Below are positions 45,001 through 57,128 of a stretch of DNA of 64,000 nt, in pieces (the stretch's first letter is position 1; each line of letters begins with the position of its first letter). This stretch comes from Closterium sp. Naga37s-1 (taxonomy: Eukaryota; Streptophyta; Zygnematophyceae; Desmidiales; Closteriaceae), in the NCBI GenBank assembly GCA_947471745.1, contig CANJKZ010000060.1:744001-808000 (forward strand). Reading direction: 5' to 3'. The notes under the pieces were generated by a model that saw nothing but the letters and a program-made list of their open reading frames with translations, searched no databases and was not told the DNA's origin. Made by a program: the position numbers and the translations under genes.

Positions 45001-47121
45001 CTGTGGACAGGAAAACAGGGCAGCACAAAAATGTTAAGAGTTTTCGGCTTCATGGTACAGTACCGACCCCCATCTGCACAAGCCGGCCGATTTTCCCAAC
45101 GCGCACAGTGGGGACTACACTTGGGCATCGAAAAGAATTACAACGCGTGGAAGATTTTCGACGTCCACTCCAAGGAAACAGTGGCAGCACGTGATGTCAT
45201 TTTCTATGAACGACTCATCCTTCCGACGTACCTTGCCAACCTAGAAGGAGATCGGGACCCCACAGGTGGCTTCCGTGGTGACCGAGCCTTCGCCTCGGCA
45301 GCAGACGAAGCTGACTGGGACGAGCAGAACGTGGATGCAGCCTCGGAGGAAGCCGGACCTCTCCCTTACTACTCCGTCGACGTCCCAATGGATGACGAAA
45401 ATCCTCGCGACATCATCAACGCCGAAGTGTTTTACCACTTTGCCGACAATGGTTACGTTACACCTGCAGAAGTCAACACCAAGAAGCAGAACGCATAGGG
45501 CCCAACTTCATGCCTGACCCCGAAGCAAGTGACGAAGCAGCTTATCCCGCGGACACAACACTCCCCCGCCACACACAGAGTGGCCTCCAGATACTCGGCC
45601 TCGTCACCGCGGTCCACGACACTGAGATTCCTAAGGAGCCTGCCACAGTTCAGCAGGCTCTGGAGGGGGAGCATAGGGAAAAATGGCGTGAAGCCATGGA
45701 CAGGGAACTGAAAGCACTGGAGGAACGCAACACTTGGAAAGTCGTTCCCATCGGCGTGGCACGAAACAAGACAGTACTCACCGGGAAATGGGTCTTCCGT
45801 GTGAAGACAAAGGCCGACGGCACCATGGACAAGTTTAAGGCGCGCTGGGTCGTACGCGGCTTCGACCAAGAGCACGGACGCGACTTCACCGAGACATTCG
45901 CCCCAGTCAGCCGACACACCTCGTTGCGAATTCTCCTCACGATCGCCGCCATGAAGAAGAAGAAACTGCGGCAAATTGATGTCGCCAACGCATTTCTCTA
46001 CGCACCTGTCGACGCAGAAATCTTCGTCGAACTACCATATGGATCCAACGGAGAACCTAATCACGCCTTTCAGCTGCTGAAGTCATTGTACGGCATCAAA
46101 CAGGCCCCGAGACTGTGGCAGCAGTACCTACACACTCGGCTCATTCGCATTGGATCGGCTCACAAAGGGCACCGACTACATCCTACTGATCGTCTACGTG
46201 GACGATTTACTCTACATCGGCTCGACCGACAACATCACTACCTGGTTCGAAGGGGAGCTACAGAACGATCTCACGCTCATGGTCTCGTCCACCGTCACGC
46301 AGTACCTCGGCCTCAACATCCAGGAAGAAGAAGGCACGATCGACCTCAACCCCGCGAAATACGCCGACACCATCGCCAAACGTTTCGCACTCACGCCAAC
46401 TACCATCTCTACGCCATACCGCTACACGGCAGGAAATCACAAGGAAGGGTCCACTCTACTGAAGCCTGCCGGGATACGCGACTACCAGAGGAAGCTGGGA
46501 TGCCTTCTCTTCGCAGCTGTCACCTGCCGCCCAGACTTATCATACTCTGCAAGTCAACTCGCCACCTACCTTAAAAGGCCTGAAGCTGAACACATGGCGG
46601 AGCTCGACCGCGCTCTTCACTACCTCGTTAGCACGCCAACGATCGGCCTGACCTACTACAAGACCGGAACTACAACGCCTAAGCTAATCGGCTACGTCGA
46701 CGCCGACTACGCCGGAGACTCTGACAACAGGCGCCCGCGCACAGGCTACATCTACCGCCTCGAGCCTATCGGACCTATCTCGTGGCAGTCGAGCAAGCAG
46801 GAATTAATCGCTCTCTCCCCAGCTGAAGCAGAATATATCGCACCCTGCTCAGCCACCAAGGAAGGATTGTACCTTCGCGAACTCTTGGAGGAAGCAAAGC
46901 TGGCTCAGTTACCCAGCTTCACTCAGTTCTGCGACAACCAGTCGGCAATTCGCATAGGCAACAAAAACAGATTCGCGAACAGGACGAAGCATATCGCCCT
47001 GCGATATTTCTTCGTGAAAGACGAGATCGAGAAGGGGAGACTCGAACTATCCTACTGCCCCACGTCCGAGATGGCAGCTGATTACCTGACCAAGAAGCTC
47101 GTAAAGCAGAAGTTTGAGTAA
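42066..47121 (+). pseudogene. Copia-3 gag-pol, degenerate
   Basis: Gag starts MATQKERSSSNG at 42066. In-frame stops lie at 42402-42404 (TAG) and 42933-42935 (TAA). A CCHC knuckle (CHLCNTSGHPRTHC) lies near 43180-43225. The protease site reads DSCCG rather than DSGAS, near 43540. A frameshift near 44250 is followed by pre-integrase MGHPS and an integrase core (FIDAATRYVW, SDGGGEY, HQQQGVAERMN) in 44350-45498. Reverse transcriptase follows in another frame from 45510, with a further shift near 46140 before YVDDLLY (about 46195). RNase H and HIALRYF follow, with the stop at 47119-47121. Not autonomous. The Gag lacks the glycine tract of copia-1/2, so it is a different lineage. Confidence 0.9.
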
Positions 47122-47135
47122 TGCATGCTGCTGAC

Positions 47136-47260
47136 TGTCAGATTTATATGACATAGCTACTGTAGGCTATAGTGGGGTAGCACATATGGGGTACAGTTTT
47201 CTAGGGTTTGCATTTGTACCCAACTTTCCCTTAGTCAATTCATTCTCGCTCAATTTCACA
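47136..47260 (+). repeat. Copia-2 5' LTR
   Basis: TGTCAGATTTATATGAC...TTTCACA. Shares the TAGGCTATAGTGGGGTA core with copia-1 but little else. Confidence 0.95.
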
Positions 47261-47335
47261 TGGTATAGAGCAGGTTCCCCTGTGGGAACTGTTCCTAGGG
47301 CCCACCGATTTTTTTTCCTGCCCGGAGCGCGCTCA

Positions 47336-48260
47336 CCCTCTGCCCGAGTCGCGCTCCCCCCCTTACGACCCCGTCGCGCCGCCCTCGCGGCCCCGTCGCG
47401 TCGCGCCGCCCTCGCGGCCCTTTCGCGCCGCCCCCTTTCTGCGGCTCGTCGCCGCCTCCTTCAGCGGCGTCGTCGCCTCCCCCTTACGGCCCGTCGCCGC
47501 CCCCCCCTTGCGGCCCGTCGCCACCTCTCCCCTTGCGGCCCGTCGCCGCCTCCCCCCCCCTCGCGGCCCGTCGCCGCCTCTTACAGCGGCCCCACCGACC
47601 CCGCGCGCGCCGCCCTAGCGGCCTCTTGCGCCGCCCGTCGGCCCCGCTTGCCGCCCTTGCGGCCCTTCGAGCCGCCCGTCGGCCCACCGTGAGCCGCCCT
47701 AGCGGCATCGACTCCGCCCTTCCCGGCCCCGACGCCACCTCGGCTGGCCCCGGCGCCAGCTCCTCCGGCCCCGGCGCCTGCTCCTACGGCCCCGGCGCCT
47801 GCTCCTACGACCCCGGCCTCTGCTCCTACGACCCCGGCGCCTGCTCCTACGGCCCCGGCGCCGCCCTTCCCGGCTCCGACGCCGCCTCCCACCAGCCCCT
47901 CCGCCGTCCCTGATCAGGAGCCGCAGCCGCCAAGCCGCCCAGCGACCGAGCCGCCGGGCCGCCGAGCCGCCCCGCAACCGAGCAGCCGAGCCGCCCAGCC
48001 GCCGAGCCGCCTAGCAGCAGAGCCACCCGAGCCGCCGAGCCGCCGAGCCGCCCTGCCGCCGAGCCACCCGAGTCGCCGAGCCGCCCAGCAGCCGAGCCGC
48101 CCAGCAGCCGAGCCGCCCAGTCGCCGAGCAGCCCAGCAGCCGAGCCGCCGAGCCGCCGAGCCGCCGAGCAGCCGAGTCGCCGAGCCGCCCTGCAGCCGAG
48201 CCGCCCAGCCGCCGGGTCGCCGCGCCGCCCTGCAGCCGAGCCCCCCCCCCGAGCCGCCCT
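47336..48260 (+). repeat. GC-rich repeat leader of copia-2
   Basis: Repeats of GCGGCCCGTCGCCGCC-like units, then CCGGCGCCTGCTCCTACG-like units (about 47730-47880), then GCCGAGCCGCCC-like units to the gag ATG. Same general design as the copia-1 leader but different unit sequences. Confidence 0.82.
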
Positions 48261-48333
48261 GTCCGGTAAGAGCAGCGCCTATCTCACAGCACTGCCCTCA
48301 CCCTACTGTCTGCGCTGCTAGTCTACTGCTGTC

Positions 48334-49362
48334 ATGGCTACCCCTAGTGTCCTCGCTTTTGACGCTGAGGGTCGGGCCATTGACTTTGAAGTCTGGATAG
48401 ATGACCTGCAGCTTTTCTTACAGTGCGATAGGGCAGACGGCCTCTCCCTCTTTGACCTCACTTCTGGTGCCTCTCCTGCCCCCGCTGCTGATGCTGACGC
48501 CACTGTTCGCTCCCAGTGGGCCACGCGCGATGCTGCTGCACGTCTTGCTGTGCGTCGCCACCTGCCTACCTCTGAGCGTGCGCACTTTAGCCAGTACAAG
48601 AGTGCTCAGACCTTGTACGACGCTGTAGTTGCACGCTACTCCTCCCCTGCCACTGCTGCACTGAGCCGCCTCATGCTACCGTACCTCTTCCCTGACCTTG
48701 CTGCCTTTCCCACAGTCACTGACCTCATTACGCACCTCCGCACTAGTGACACTCGCTACCGCGCTGCGCTTCCTGCTGAGTTCTGCGCCAAGAACCCCCC
48801 CCCCATGTACATCACCCTCTACTACATAGTCACCCGTCTCCCTGACTCCCTTCGCGTAGTCAGGGACCACTTCCTCTCGGTTTGCCCCACCACTCTCACC
48901 GTTGACCTCCTCGAGAAGGCCCTCCTAGCAGCAGAAAAGAGCATAGTAGCTGTAGGAGCCTCTCGTGGTGACCCTCGCACCCCCATCTTTGAGGGGTGTT
49001 CCCCCTCCCCTCTTTTGCCCTCTGTTGCCTCTGCTGCTGCGGCCGACCTCGCTGGTCTGGAGTCGGTTGGTGCAGCGTCTACCCCTAGCGGGAGACGCCG
49101 CCCTGGCAAGGGCAAGGGGGGCAGGGGCGCTGGAGGAGCTAGCGGGGGCGGTGGAGGCGGCGGTGGAGGCGGTGGAGGGGGTGGGGGTGGCGGTGGGGGT
49201 GGTGGCGGGGGTGGAGGGGTCGGTGGCGGCAGTGGAGGCGGAGGCGGTGGCGGCGGTGGCGGTGGGAGCGGAGGTGGCGGCGGTGGAGGAGGAGGCGGCG
49301 GAGGAGGTGGAGCTGGTCGGGGTGGCGCTGCGCAGAGGGTCGGCTCCGATGGTGGTCAGCGC

Positions 49363-49436
<74 letters not shown>

Positions 49437-52400
49437 CACTCGTGACATCCCCTCCCCTCAGCAGCTCCGTGAGTGGTACACTGCACGCCAGAGGGGTAGG
49501 GGTACTGGTCCGTGCACCTACGTCCTACGCACCGGCGACCGCGCGGGTGAGCAGTGCGGGGGTGCGCACTCCACCCAGCGCTGCTTTGGCCGCCTGACGG
49601 ACGCTTGGCGTCACCAGTTCCCTGAGGCTACTGAGATCCCCCGCTGGGGTGAGCTGTCTAGGGCGGGTGTAGCTGTCTTTGACCTTGACTTTGATGCTAT
49701 TCTTGCTGCCATGTATACTGTGACTATTAGTGGTGAGGGTGACTGTTACCGGTGTTTTCCGCCCGACCCGGGCATTGAGACTGCTGCTCTAGGTACTGGT
49801 GAGGCTGCTGCTCTAGGTGCTAGCGAGGCTGCTACTCTAGGTGCGTCTGCTCCCTCAGGTGCTGGTGAGTCTGCTCTCTCAGGTTCTGCGTCGGCTTCGG
49901 CCTCCCACACCTTCACCCTTGACTCGGGGGCTTCTCGCTCCTTCTTCCGAGACCGCACCACACTCACGCCGCTTGGCCGGCCAGTTGCAGTCTCTCTGGC
50001 AGACCCCTCTGGGGGTCCTGTCCTTGCTCACTTCTCCACTGTCCTCCCGTGTCCGGCGGCCCCCTCTGGCACCCTGTCTGGTCTTTACCTCCCCTCGTTC
50101 TCTACGAACTTGGTGAGTGGTGCTGACCTACAGGATGCGGGGGTTCACCAGTTCACTCCTGCGAGTCAGCGGGTGACCCACTGCACGGACGCTCGGACAG
50201 GCCGACACCTGGCCACGTTTACTCGTCGGCCGGGGTCGAGCCTGTACACACTGACCACTGCGTCTCCTCCAGTCACTCCGTCTGGTCAGGTAGCTGCGTC
50301 GGGTCAGGTGTTTGCTGCAGCGTCCAGGTCTGGTCCTGAGTCTGCCCCCTGTTCGTGTCGCCTCCTGTCTCACGAGACTCTCCTCTGGCACCACCGCCTT
50401 GGTCACCCCTCCCTGCTTCGTCTCCGAGGCATGGCCTCCCGTGTCCTTGTCTCTGGTCTTCCCCGGTCCCTCCCTCCCCTTCCTCCTGGGCCTGGCCCTT
50501 CCTGCGTCCCCTGTGTCGAGGGGCGACAGCGGGCTGCCCCTCACTCCTCCCAGTTTCCTCTGACAGAGGCCCCGCTGCAGACGCTTCACATGGACGTGTG
50601 GGGCCCGGCCCGCGTCCGTGGACAGGGTCACGAGCGCTACTTCCTGCTGGTGGTTGACGACTACTCGCGTTACACCACAGTCTTCCCCTTGCGCAGCAAG
50701 GGTGATGTCACTGAGGTGTTGATCGACTGGATCCGCGCAGCTCGTCTCCAGCTCAGGCAGAGCTTCGGCTCGGACTTTCCTGTTCAGCGTCTGCACTTTG
50801 ACAGAGGTGGAGAGTTCTCCTCTGGCCTTCTGCGAGCCTACTGTCGTGCACGAGGTATCCGCCAGACCTTCACGCTTCCGGACTCTCCACAGCAAAATGG
50901 GATTGCTGAGCGCCGCATTGGCATGGTCATGGACGTCGCCCGTACGTCCATGATGCATGCGGCTGCCCCCCATTTTCTGTGGCCGTTTGCGGTTCGGTAC
51001 GCGGCGCATCAGATCAACCTTCACCCCAGGGTCTCCATGCCGGAGACCTCCCCAGCTTTGCTGTGGACGGGGAAGGTTGGCGATGCGTCTGCGTTCCGTG
51101 TCTGGGGATCTCGGGCGTTTGTCCGCGACTTGTCTGCGGACAAGCTGTCCCCTCGTGCTGCTCCTTGCGTCTTCCTTGGCTTCCCCCCTGACGCGCCAGG
51201 GTGGCAGTTCTACCACCCCACCTCTCGCCGTGTTCTGTCCTCCCAGGACGTCACGTTTGACGAGTCGGTCCCCTACTACCGCCTCTTCCCCTACCGCACT
51301 CCGTCCCTCCCCCCGCCACCGCTCTTCCTTGTGCCAGGTCCCCCCCCGGTAGACCCCCTCCCCCCTCAGGGTCCTGCCCCTTCAGGTGTGTCCCAGGTAG
51401 ACGCAGTCGAGCCTGTCGAGGTTACTGGTGACTCTGGTGCTGCTGAGGGTGCTGAGCCTGGGGGTGCTGAGCGTGTGGGTGCTACGCCTGGGGGTGCTGA
51501 GCCTGAGGGTGCTACTACTGGGGGTGCTGAGCCTGGGGGTGCTGAGCCTGGGGGTGCTGAGCCTGGGGGTGCTGAGCCTGGGGGTGCTACGCCTGGGGGT
51601 GCTGAGGCTGGGGGTGCTACGCCTCGAGGTGCTGAGCCTGGGGGTACGGAGCCTGCGGGAGCTGGGCCTGCTCGTGTGGCGTCTCGGCGGGAGCCACTCT
51701 CTCCACAGGAGCTGCGCGAGTGGTTTGCCCGGCGCTGGAGGCGTGCTGCTGGAGCTGGATGTTCTTCGGCTGCTGAGGGTGCTGGTGCCGCGGGTCCCGG
51801 CGGTGCTCGTACTGGGAGTACTGGAGCTGCTGGGCCTGCGGGTACGACTGGAGCTGGAGCTGCTAAGGGCGGTGGCGCTGAGGCTACTGCTGTCGGTCCT
51901 GGAGGCGGTCCTACTGGGGGTGCTACTGGTGCTGCTGGAGGTACTGGAGCTGGAGGTGCTGCTGGCGCTGGTGCTGCCGCTGGGGGTACTGGTGCTGTCC
52001 CTGCTATGTCTGGAGTCGCCGCGCGGCCTCGGCCGTACTTCGTTCCGCTCCTTCAGCAGGTTCTTGGTCTCCCGCCTTCTACTGGTCCTCCTCCTCCCTT
52101 AGAGTGTCCACAGCCTGTCCCGACTCAGTTACAGTTACAGCCGGCCTCCTCACTGCCCGCTCCTTCTCCCTACACTGGTCCTACTGGAGGTCTTGCTGAG
52201 CGTCGTGAGCCTGCGTCTCGCCCTGCGTCGCCTGTCCGTGCTGCTCGCACTAGTGGTCGTGGTTCGCGTCAGCGTCCTCCTCCTGTCCCTGGCACGCACC
52301 GGATGTCTCTGCGTCCGTCCACTGCTCCTCTGCGTGCCCCTTTGCCTTCTCCTCCTGAGTCCTCTCTTCCTGCTCTTCCTGACCCGGAGTCGGACTCTCT

Positions 52401-54246
52401 TCGTGCTGCCAGTCCTACTGTCGCGCGTCTCCTTGCTACTGTTGTCACTGACCCTTCCTTTGAGTCCACTGCTGCGTCTGCCCTAGTTACTGAGCTCGTC
52501 GACTTTGCTGCTCGCTGTCGTCTCGACTACGCTGCTAGTCTTGTTGCTGAGTCTGAGTCTGTCTGTCCTCCGTCCGTCGGGGGTGAGTGTGCCCTTGGCA
52601 CGGACGTCCTTGAGGACACGCAGGAGGAGTTCCAGTGCTTGGCTGCTGCTTCACCTCATCTCGTGTCCGTACTGCTTACCCCTGAGGGAGACCCGGATGC
52701 ACTTAACATCCCGACTCCGCGCTCTTACGCGGAGGCGATAGAGGGTCCCTACTCCTCTCAGTGGCAGGCAGCTATGGACGCAGAGATGGCTTCCTGGAAG
52801 TCCACAGGCACCTACGTTGACGAGGTTCCCCCGCCTGGGGCGAACATCGTCAGTGGCATGTGGATTTTCAGGGTGAAGCGGCCGCCGGGTTCTCCGCCTG
52901 TCTTCAAGGCGCGTTACGTGGCTCGTGGCTTCAGTCAGCGGCAGGGAGTTGACTACTTTCAGACCTTCTCTCCCACCCCGAAGATGACCACTCTTCGGGT
53001 ACTGCTGCACATAGCTGCTCACCGCGACTACGAGCTGCACTCTCTTGACTTCAGCACTGCTTTCTTGCAGGGCAGCCTGCACGAGGAGATCTGGCTGTGT
53101 CGCCCACCTGGCTTCACTGGGTCTTTTCCTCCTGGCACCCAGTGGAGCCTCCGGCGGCCAGTCTACGGTCTCCGCCAGGCACCGCGTGAGTGGCACGACA
53201 CACTGAGGACTACACTTGCGGCTCTTGGGTTTGCTCCCTCTACTGCCGACCCGTCGCTGTTTCTGCGCACCGACACCTCTTTGCCGCCGTTCTACATCCT
53301 CGTGTACGTCGATGACTTGGTCTTTGCCACAGCTGACACTGCTGGACTCGCCCACGTGAAGTCCGAGCTGCAGAAGAGACACACGTGCACAGATCTGGGT
53401 GAACTGCGCAGCTACCTTGGCTTGCAGATCACCCGGGACAGAGCACGCCGCACCATTACCCTGACTCAGTCACACATGGTGCAGCAGGTCCTTCAGCGCT
53501 TCGGCTTCACGTACTCCTCGCCTCAGGCCACTCCTCTGCCTACTCGCCACTCGCTCTCAGCTCTGCCTTCGGATGAGTCCGTAGAGTCGAGTGGCCCGTA
53601 CCCAGAGCTTGTTGGCTGCCTCATGTACCTGATGACCTGCACACGACCTGACCTTGCATACCCTCTTAGCATTCTCGCACGCTATGTTGCTCCTGGGAGA
53701 CACAGACCGGAGCACATGGCTGCAGCGAAGAGGGTGTTGCGCTACTTGTGCAGTACGTCGGGCATGGGGCTTGTGCTTGGAGGGCAGAGTCCAGTGGTCC
53801 TCACTGGGCACGCAGACGCTTCTTGGGCTGACGACCAGGCTACGCAGCGGTCGTCACAGGGTTACACCTTCAGCCTTGGTTCCGGCTCTGTTTCGTGGCG
53901 GGCTACCCGCTCGTCTTCTGTTCTCGGCTCCAGTTGTGAGGCTGAGCTCTACGCTGGGGCCATGGCTGCACAGGAGCTTCGCTGGCTCACCTACCTGCTG
54001 ACTGACCTCGGAGAGCCGCCTCGTTCTCCTCCAGTGCTGTACGTAGACAACAAGGCCATGCTGGCCTTGTGTCGAGAGCAGAGACTGGAGCACAGAACGA
54101 AGCACATTGCTCTCCGCTACTTCCTTGCTCGTGAGCTACAGCAGCGTGGTCAGCTGCGGCTTGCGTACGTGGCCTCTCAGGCCAACACTGCTGATATCTT
54201 CACCAAGGCACTTGCGCCTTGTGATCATCAGCGCTTCTGTACTTAG
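48334..54246 (+). CDS. Copia-2 gag-pol polyprotein, 1970 codons
   Basis: One open frame from MATPSVLAFDAEG. Gag (UBN2-like) ~1-250; glycine-rich ~270-330; a run of about 30 Gln near 345-370; Cys/His segment ~400-430; protease DSGAS near 528; WHHRLGHPS near 685; integrase VDDYSRY near 774, DRGGEF near 825 and QQNGIAERR after it; reverse transcriptase with ARGFSQRQGVDYFQTFSP near 1527 and YVDDLV near 1657; RNase H with ADASW near 1826, DNKAM near 1905 and HIALRYF near 1924. The stop (TAG at 54244-54246) replaces a CAG present in copia-1, so the last 13 residues are lost; these lie beyond the RNase H motifs. No other defect seen. Confidence 0.93.
49368..49437 (+). repeat. (CAG)n tract in copia-2 gag
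   Basis: More than 20 consecutive CAG codons after the glycine-rich region. The corresponding copia-1 tract at 5205-5230 has about eight. Confidence 0.92.
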
Positions 54247-54497
54247 CTGGGTCTTGTGCCTACCTTGCCTCACTTGCTCACCCTTTGACCTTGTTTGTAC
54301 TGTTGCATATATATATACGCCTGCTCTTGCTTGTCTAGCCTTATATATATATGTGTCATCCTGCATGTGAACTGGCCTTGTGGCCTTGAACTTGTGCTCG
54401 GAATGTGTGGTGACTTTGTGATCCACCCTGAGCTTGCTTTGCTTTGCTTGACTGGTCTTGTGACCCCTTGTTCTCCCCCACTTTGCCTATGGGGGTG

Positions 54498-54622
54498 TGT
54501 CAGATTTATATGACATAGCTACTGTAGGCTATAGTGGGGTAGCACATATGGGGTACAGTTTTCTAGGGTTTGCATTTGTACCCAACTTTCCCTTAGTCAA
54601 TTCATTCTCGCTCAATTTCACA
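54498..54622 (+). repeat. Copia-2 3' LTR
   Basis: No difference from the 5' LTR was seen. Followed by the CTGAC duplication. Confidence 0.95.
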
Positions 54623-54675
54623 CTGACTGGACAGAGCCACGTCACCAGCAGCGACACTTCAGAAGCGAAGGGGAG

Positions 54676-55122
54676 TGTTGGAAACAAGTAACTTAAGCGC
54701 CTCTGTCGTGTCGAAACACCAAGTGAGAAGCGAAGCGAAACATATCGAAGCATCAGCGAGTCAACCCTCGGAGGTTGAGCAACTGCTGGAGGTTACGCGA
54801 AAGGCAAGGGTCAGCGACCTTTGACCTGACAAGTACAGCGCGACAGCAAGGACAAACAACTGACTCGCTATTGAGCTGTTGCTCGAGTCGTCACTGTATT
54901 GAACCGCAACAGCAACAGCAAAACAGTTATTAGTTATAACCCTTCATATTCCCTTGTACTCTTATAAAAGCTTGTATCTCTTTGTTTTAATCAATCTACT
55001 TTGCCCTCACATACCAGGGCAAGGTGGTTCACAACTCTTTATTAAACGCTTCAGCTATTACATCAGTCCTACCAGGAGTTTAGTCCTGCAAAGATCCTTA
55101 GGGCCTTTTTTTCAGCCCAACA
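54676..55122 (+). repeat. Copia-3 3' LTR
   Basis: 447 bp. The central part carries TATAAAAGC near 54965 (a TATA-like box) and is absent from the 5' LTR. Ends GGGCCTTTTTTTCAGCCCAACA, then GAGGG. Confidence 0.92.
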
Positions 55123-55127
55123 GAGGG

Positions 55128-55594
55128 AAGGGGCGTTGTTGCTTCAGTGCTCTTTGTTTGGCACTGTATGTTGCAAATGATGCTAAATTTCTTAGCTACA
55201 TAAACATGCTTTCATCCTCAGTCATCACTGTAGCAGCTACGTAATCAGATAATAATGGTTCATGTGTTTTCGAAGGTGCTATTGGCTGCGAAGCTCCGCG
55301 CGTTCCGTGTGCTCCCGCTCCCCGCCATTCGCTTTCCCCCCATCCGTTCCACGTCCGCGTAAATCCGCCACGCTCCGCACTTCCCCCTCAAAGCTTTCCG
55401 CCACTCTCCCCCTCCCAGTACCCCGTAGCCCCGCACCCAAATATTCAACCGACCTCCTTATTTCCGCACTCCCAACTCGCCACGCCGCAACCCACGCATC
55501 CAGCTCAGCCGTCCATCGGCCAGGGGCCTTCGTCTCCGCCGTCTCGCTCCAACGCGTTCGATTTCTTATCCGTTGAACCTCCTCGCCAGCGATC
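55128..55594. other. QCR9 upstream region
   Basis: 470 bp between the copia-3 end and the QCR9 ATG. The retroelement nest therefore lies in or next to the QCR9 promoter. No specific element identified. Confidence 0.5.
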
Positions 55595-57128
55595 ATGGGG
55601 CTCGCAGACGTGCTTTACCGCACGGTCATGAAGCGTAACTCGGTATACATCGGCTTCATCTTCGTCGGCGCGCTTGCCGGAGAGCGGGTAAGGCAACGAA
55701 CCGCACGTTTTGCTTGTTTCGCTCCGCATACCCTGGGTCTCACGATCGATCGAAGGATAGATCTGGGTGCGGCTAGGTTTGAGTTTCGTCTCAGCTTCAG
55801 CTGTACGTCGTGGGAGAGTCCCAGCGTTTATGAAGCGGAGAGTGTTTTGCTGGCAGCGATGCGTTTAGTTCAGGAGGGATGTATATTGGAGATGCTTTCA
55901 TTCCGTCCGTTGATGCCACCGAAACAAGTTATGGGTAACGCGCTTCAAACAGCCGGTTCATTCTTTCATTCCTTCACCAGTTCTTAGATCAAAGCATCCA
56001 GTTCAGCTCTACGGTACATTCTTTTATTGCGTGGCCAAATGTTCCGACTTCTACATAGATAGCCTTGCGTGTATCGTTACGCGTGGTGTCGGCTCTGATC
56101 ACAGATGCTTCCTCGTGCTTCCTGTAAGTGCTGTGGTCTAGGAGCCTTGCATAGATGGCCTAGGTAAATCGCGGACCCACCTGCAATTGTAGCGTCTTGC
56201 AGGCGATATAGATATGTTACCAAGTCAGCTAGTTCTGTTCTGATGACGCCGAGGTGAACGTGTGTGTGTGTGTGTGTGTTTTGTTTTTTTGCACTTGTCT
56301 CTTCACTCTTGTCTCTTCCTTCCACACTGCCCCTTCACCAGGCGGTCAACTACACCTTTGATCAGCTTTGGGACTCGTACAACAAGGGGGTAAGTTCTGA
56401 TCCAACAGATGCATTGGTCCATATTCTGTAGATACATATACGGTATATTTTGATCTGGGTTTCTATGTTTATAAGGGCGCGTGTCCTTTGGTGTAGAAGT
56501 TCGGGAAAAAGGTTGAACTTTTTCTGGTAACCCGTTTCGTGAATCTCGCCAAAACGATCGCGAGGGAATCGTGTGTCCTATGTCAAACTGTGTGAAAGAA
56601 GTAGGACACTGAACTAAAGTCGACCTGAGTTCGGATTTTTACGATTTCATTTATCCAGTCGTGTGTCCTTCTGCGTACGTACGAAATTTCGTGAGGTTCA
56701 CGACAGTAACGAGTTACATCGTACCTGGTTACTGAAGCCGTATACGGTCACGAACTGCACCGCCCTACCAGGTAACCTACGAAAGCTCAGCGCGACTCGT
56801 AAATTACTGTTCAAAGTTGAACTTAACTAGTCGAACTGTTGTGTGCCGTGTGATACATGTGAAGCGAGGAACAGCGGCTAGAGAAAAATGAATCTATATG
56901 CTCGAGCCTAGGTCGACCTAGGTTCAAATGGTAGAAGTTCAACTAAAAAGACGAGTTTTGCAAAACACTGTATAAGGACACGCGCCCTAACTTCCTCACT
57001 GTTCTCGCTATGCTCCCTTATTCACTCTTTTCGACATGTTGCCTCCTCATCTGCAAACCCTTTTTGTTCCTTTGCAGAAGCGGTACGAGGACATCTCGGT
57101 TCTTGGAACAAGAACAGGGGAGGAATAA
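55595..57128 (+). CDS. QCR9: Cytochrome bc1 complex subunit 9 (QCR9), three exons
   Basis: Small single-span subunit of mitochondrial ubiquinol-cytochrome c reductase (complex III). Exons 55595-55687, 56342-56389 and 57078-57128, all phase 0, give 63 residues. RRN-like SVYIGFIFVGALAGERA is the membrane helix with the conserved GER. NYTFDQLWDSYNKGKRYEDI closes the matrix/intermembrane part, and the family's KRYEDI is intact. Length is slightly below the plant norm. Intron 2 contains MITE B and intron 1 a short (GT)n tract. Confidence 0.93.
56257..56280 (+). repeat. (GT)n microsatellite
   Basis: About ten GT units in QCR9 intron 1. Confidence 0.85.
56472..56990. mobile_element. Harbinger-like MITE B in QCR9 intron 2
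   Basis: 513-bp element (56475-56987) with termini GGGCGCGTGTCCTT and its exact complement, flanked by TAA on both sides. Non-coding. Terminal sequence is related in style to MITE A (GGGGGTGTCC). Confidence 0.87.

Larger units (their letters stand above)
47136..54622 (+). mobile_element. Copia-2: young Ty1/copia element nested in copia-3
   Basis: 125-bp LTRs (47136-47260 and 54498-54622) that I read as identical, TG...CA, with CTGAC duplicated at 47131-47135 and 54623-54627. The primer site is TGGTATAGAGC (47261-47271), one base short of the standard. A polypurine tract TATGGGGGTG precedes the 3' LTR. Inserted 14 bp after the copia-3 pol stop. The coding region is intact, so this is the best candidate for a recently active element here. 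Confidence 0.95.
41634..55122 (+). mobile_element. Copia-3: old Ty1/copia element, host of copia-2
   Basis: LTRs at 41634-42007 (374 bp) and 54676-55122 (447 bp), both TGTTGGAAAC...GCCCAACA, with GAGGG duplicated at 41629-41633 and 55123-55127. The primer site TGGTATCAGAGC lies at 42008-42019 and a purine-rich tract (AGAAGCGAAGGGGAG) at 54661-54675. Without the inserted copia-2 it would be about 6 kb. The gag-pol has several stops and shifts, and the LTRs have diverged and differ in their central part, so this is the older layer. It sits 470 bp upstream of QCR9. Confidence 0.93.
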
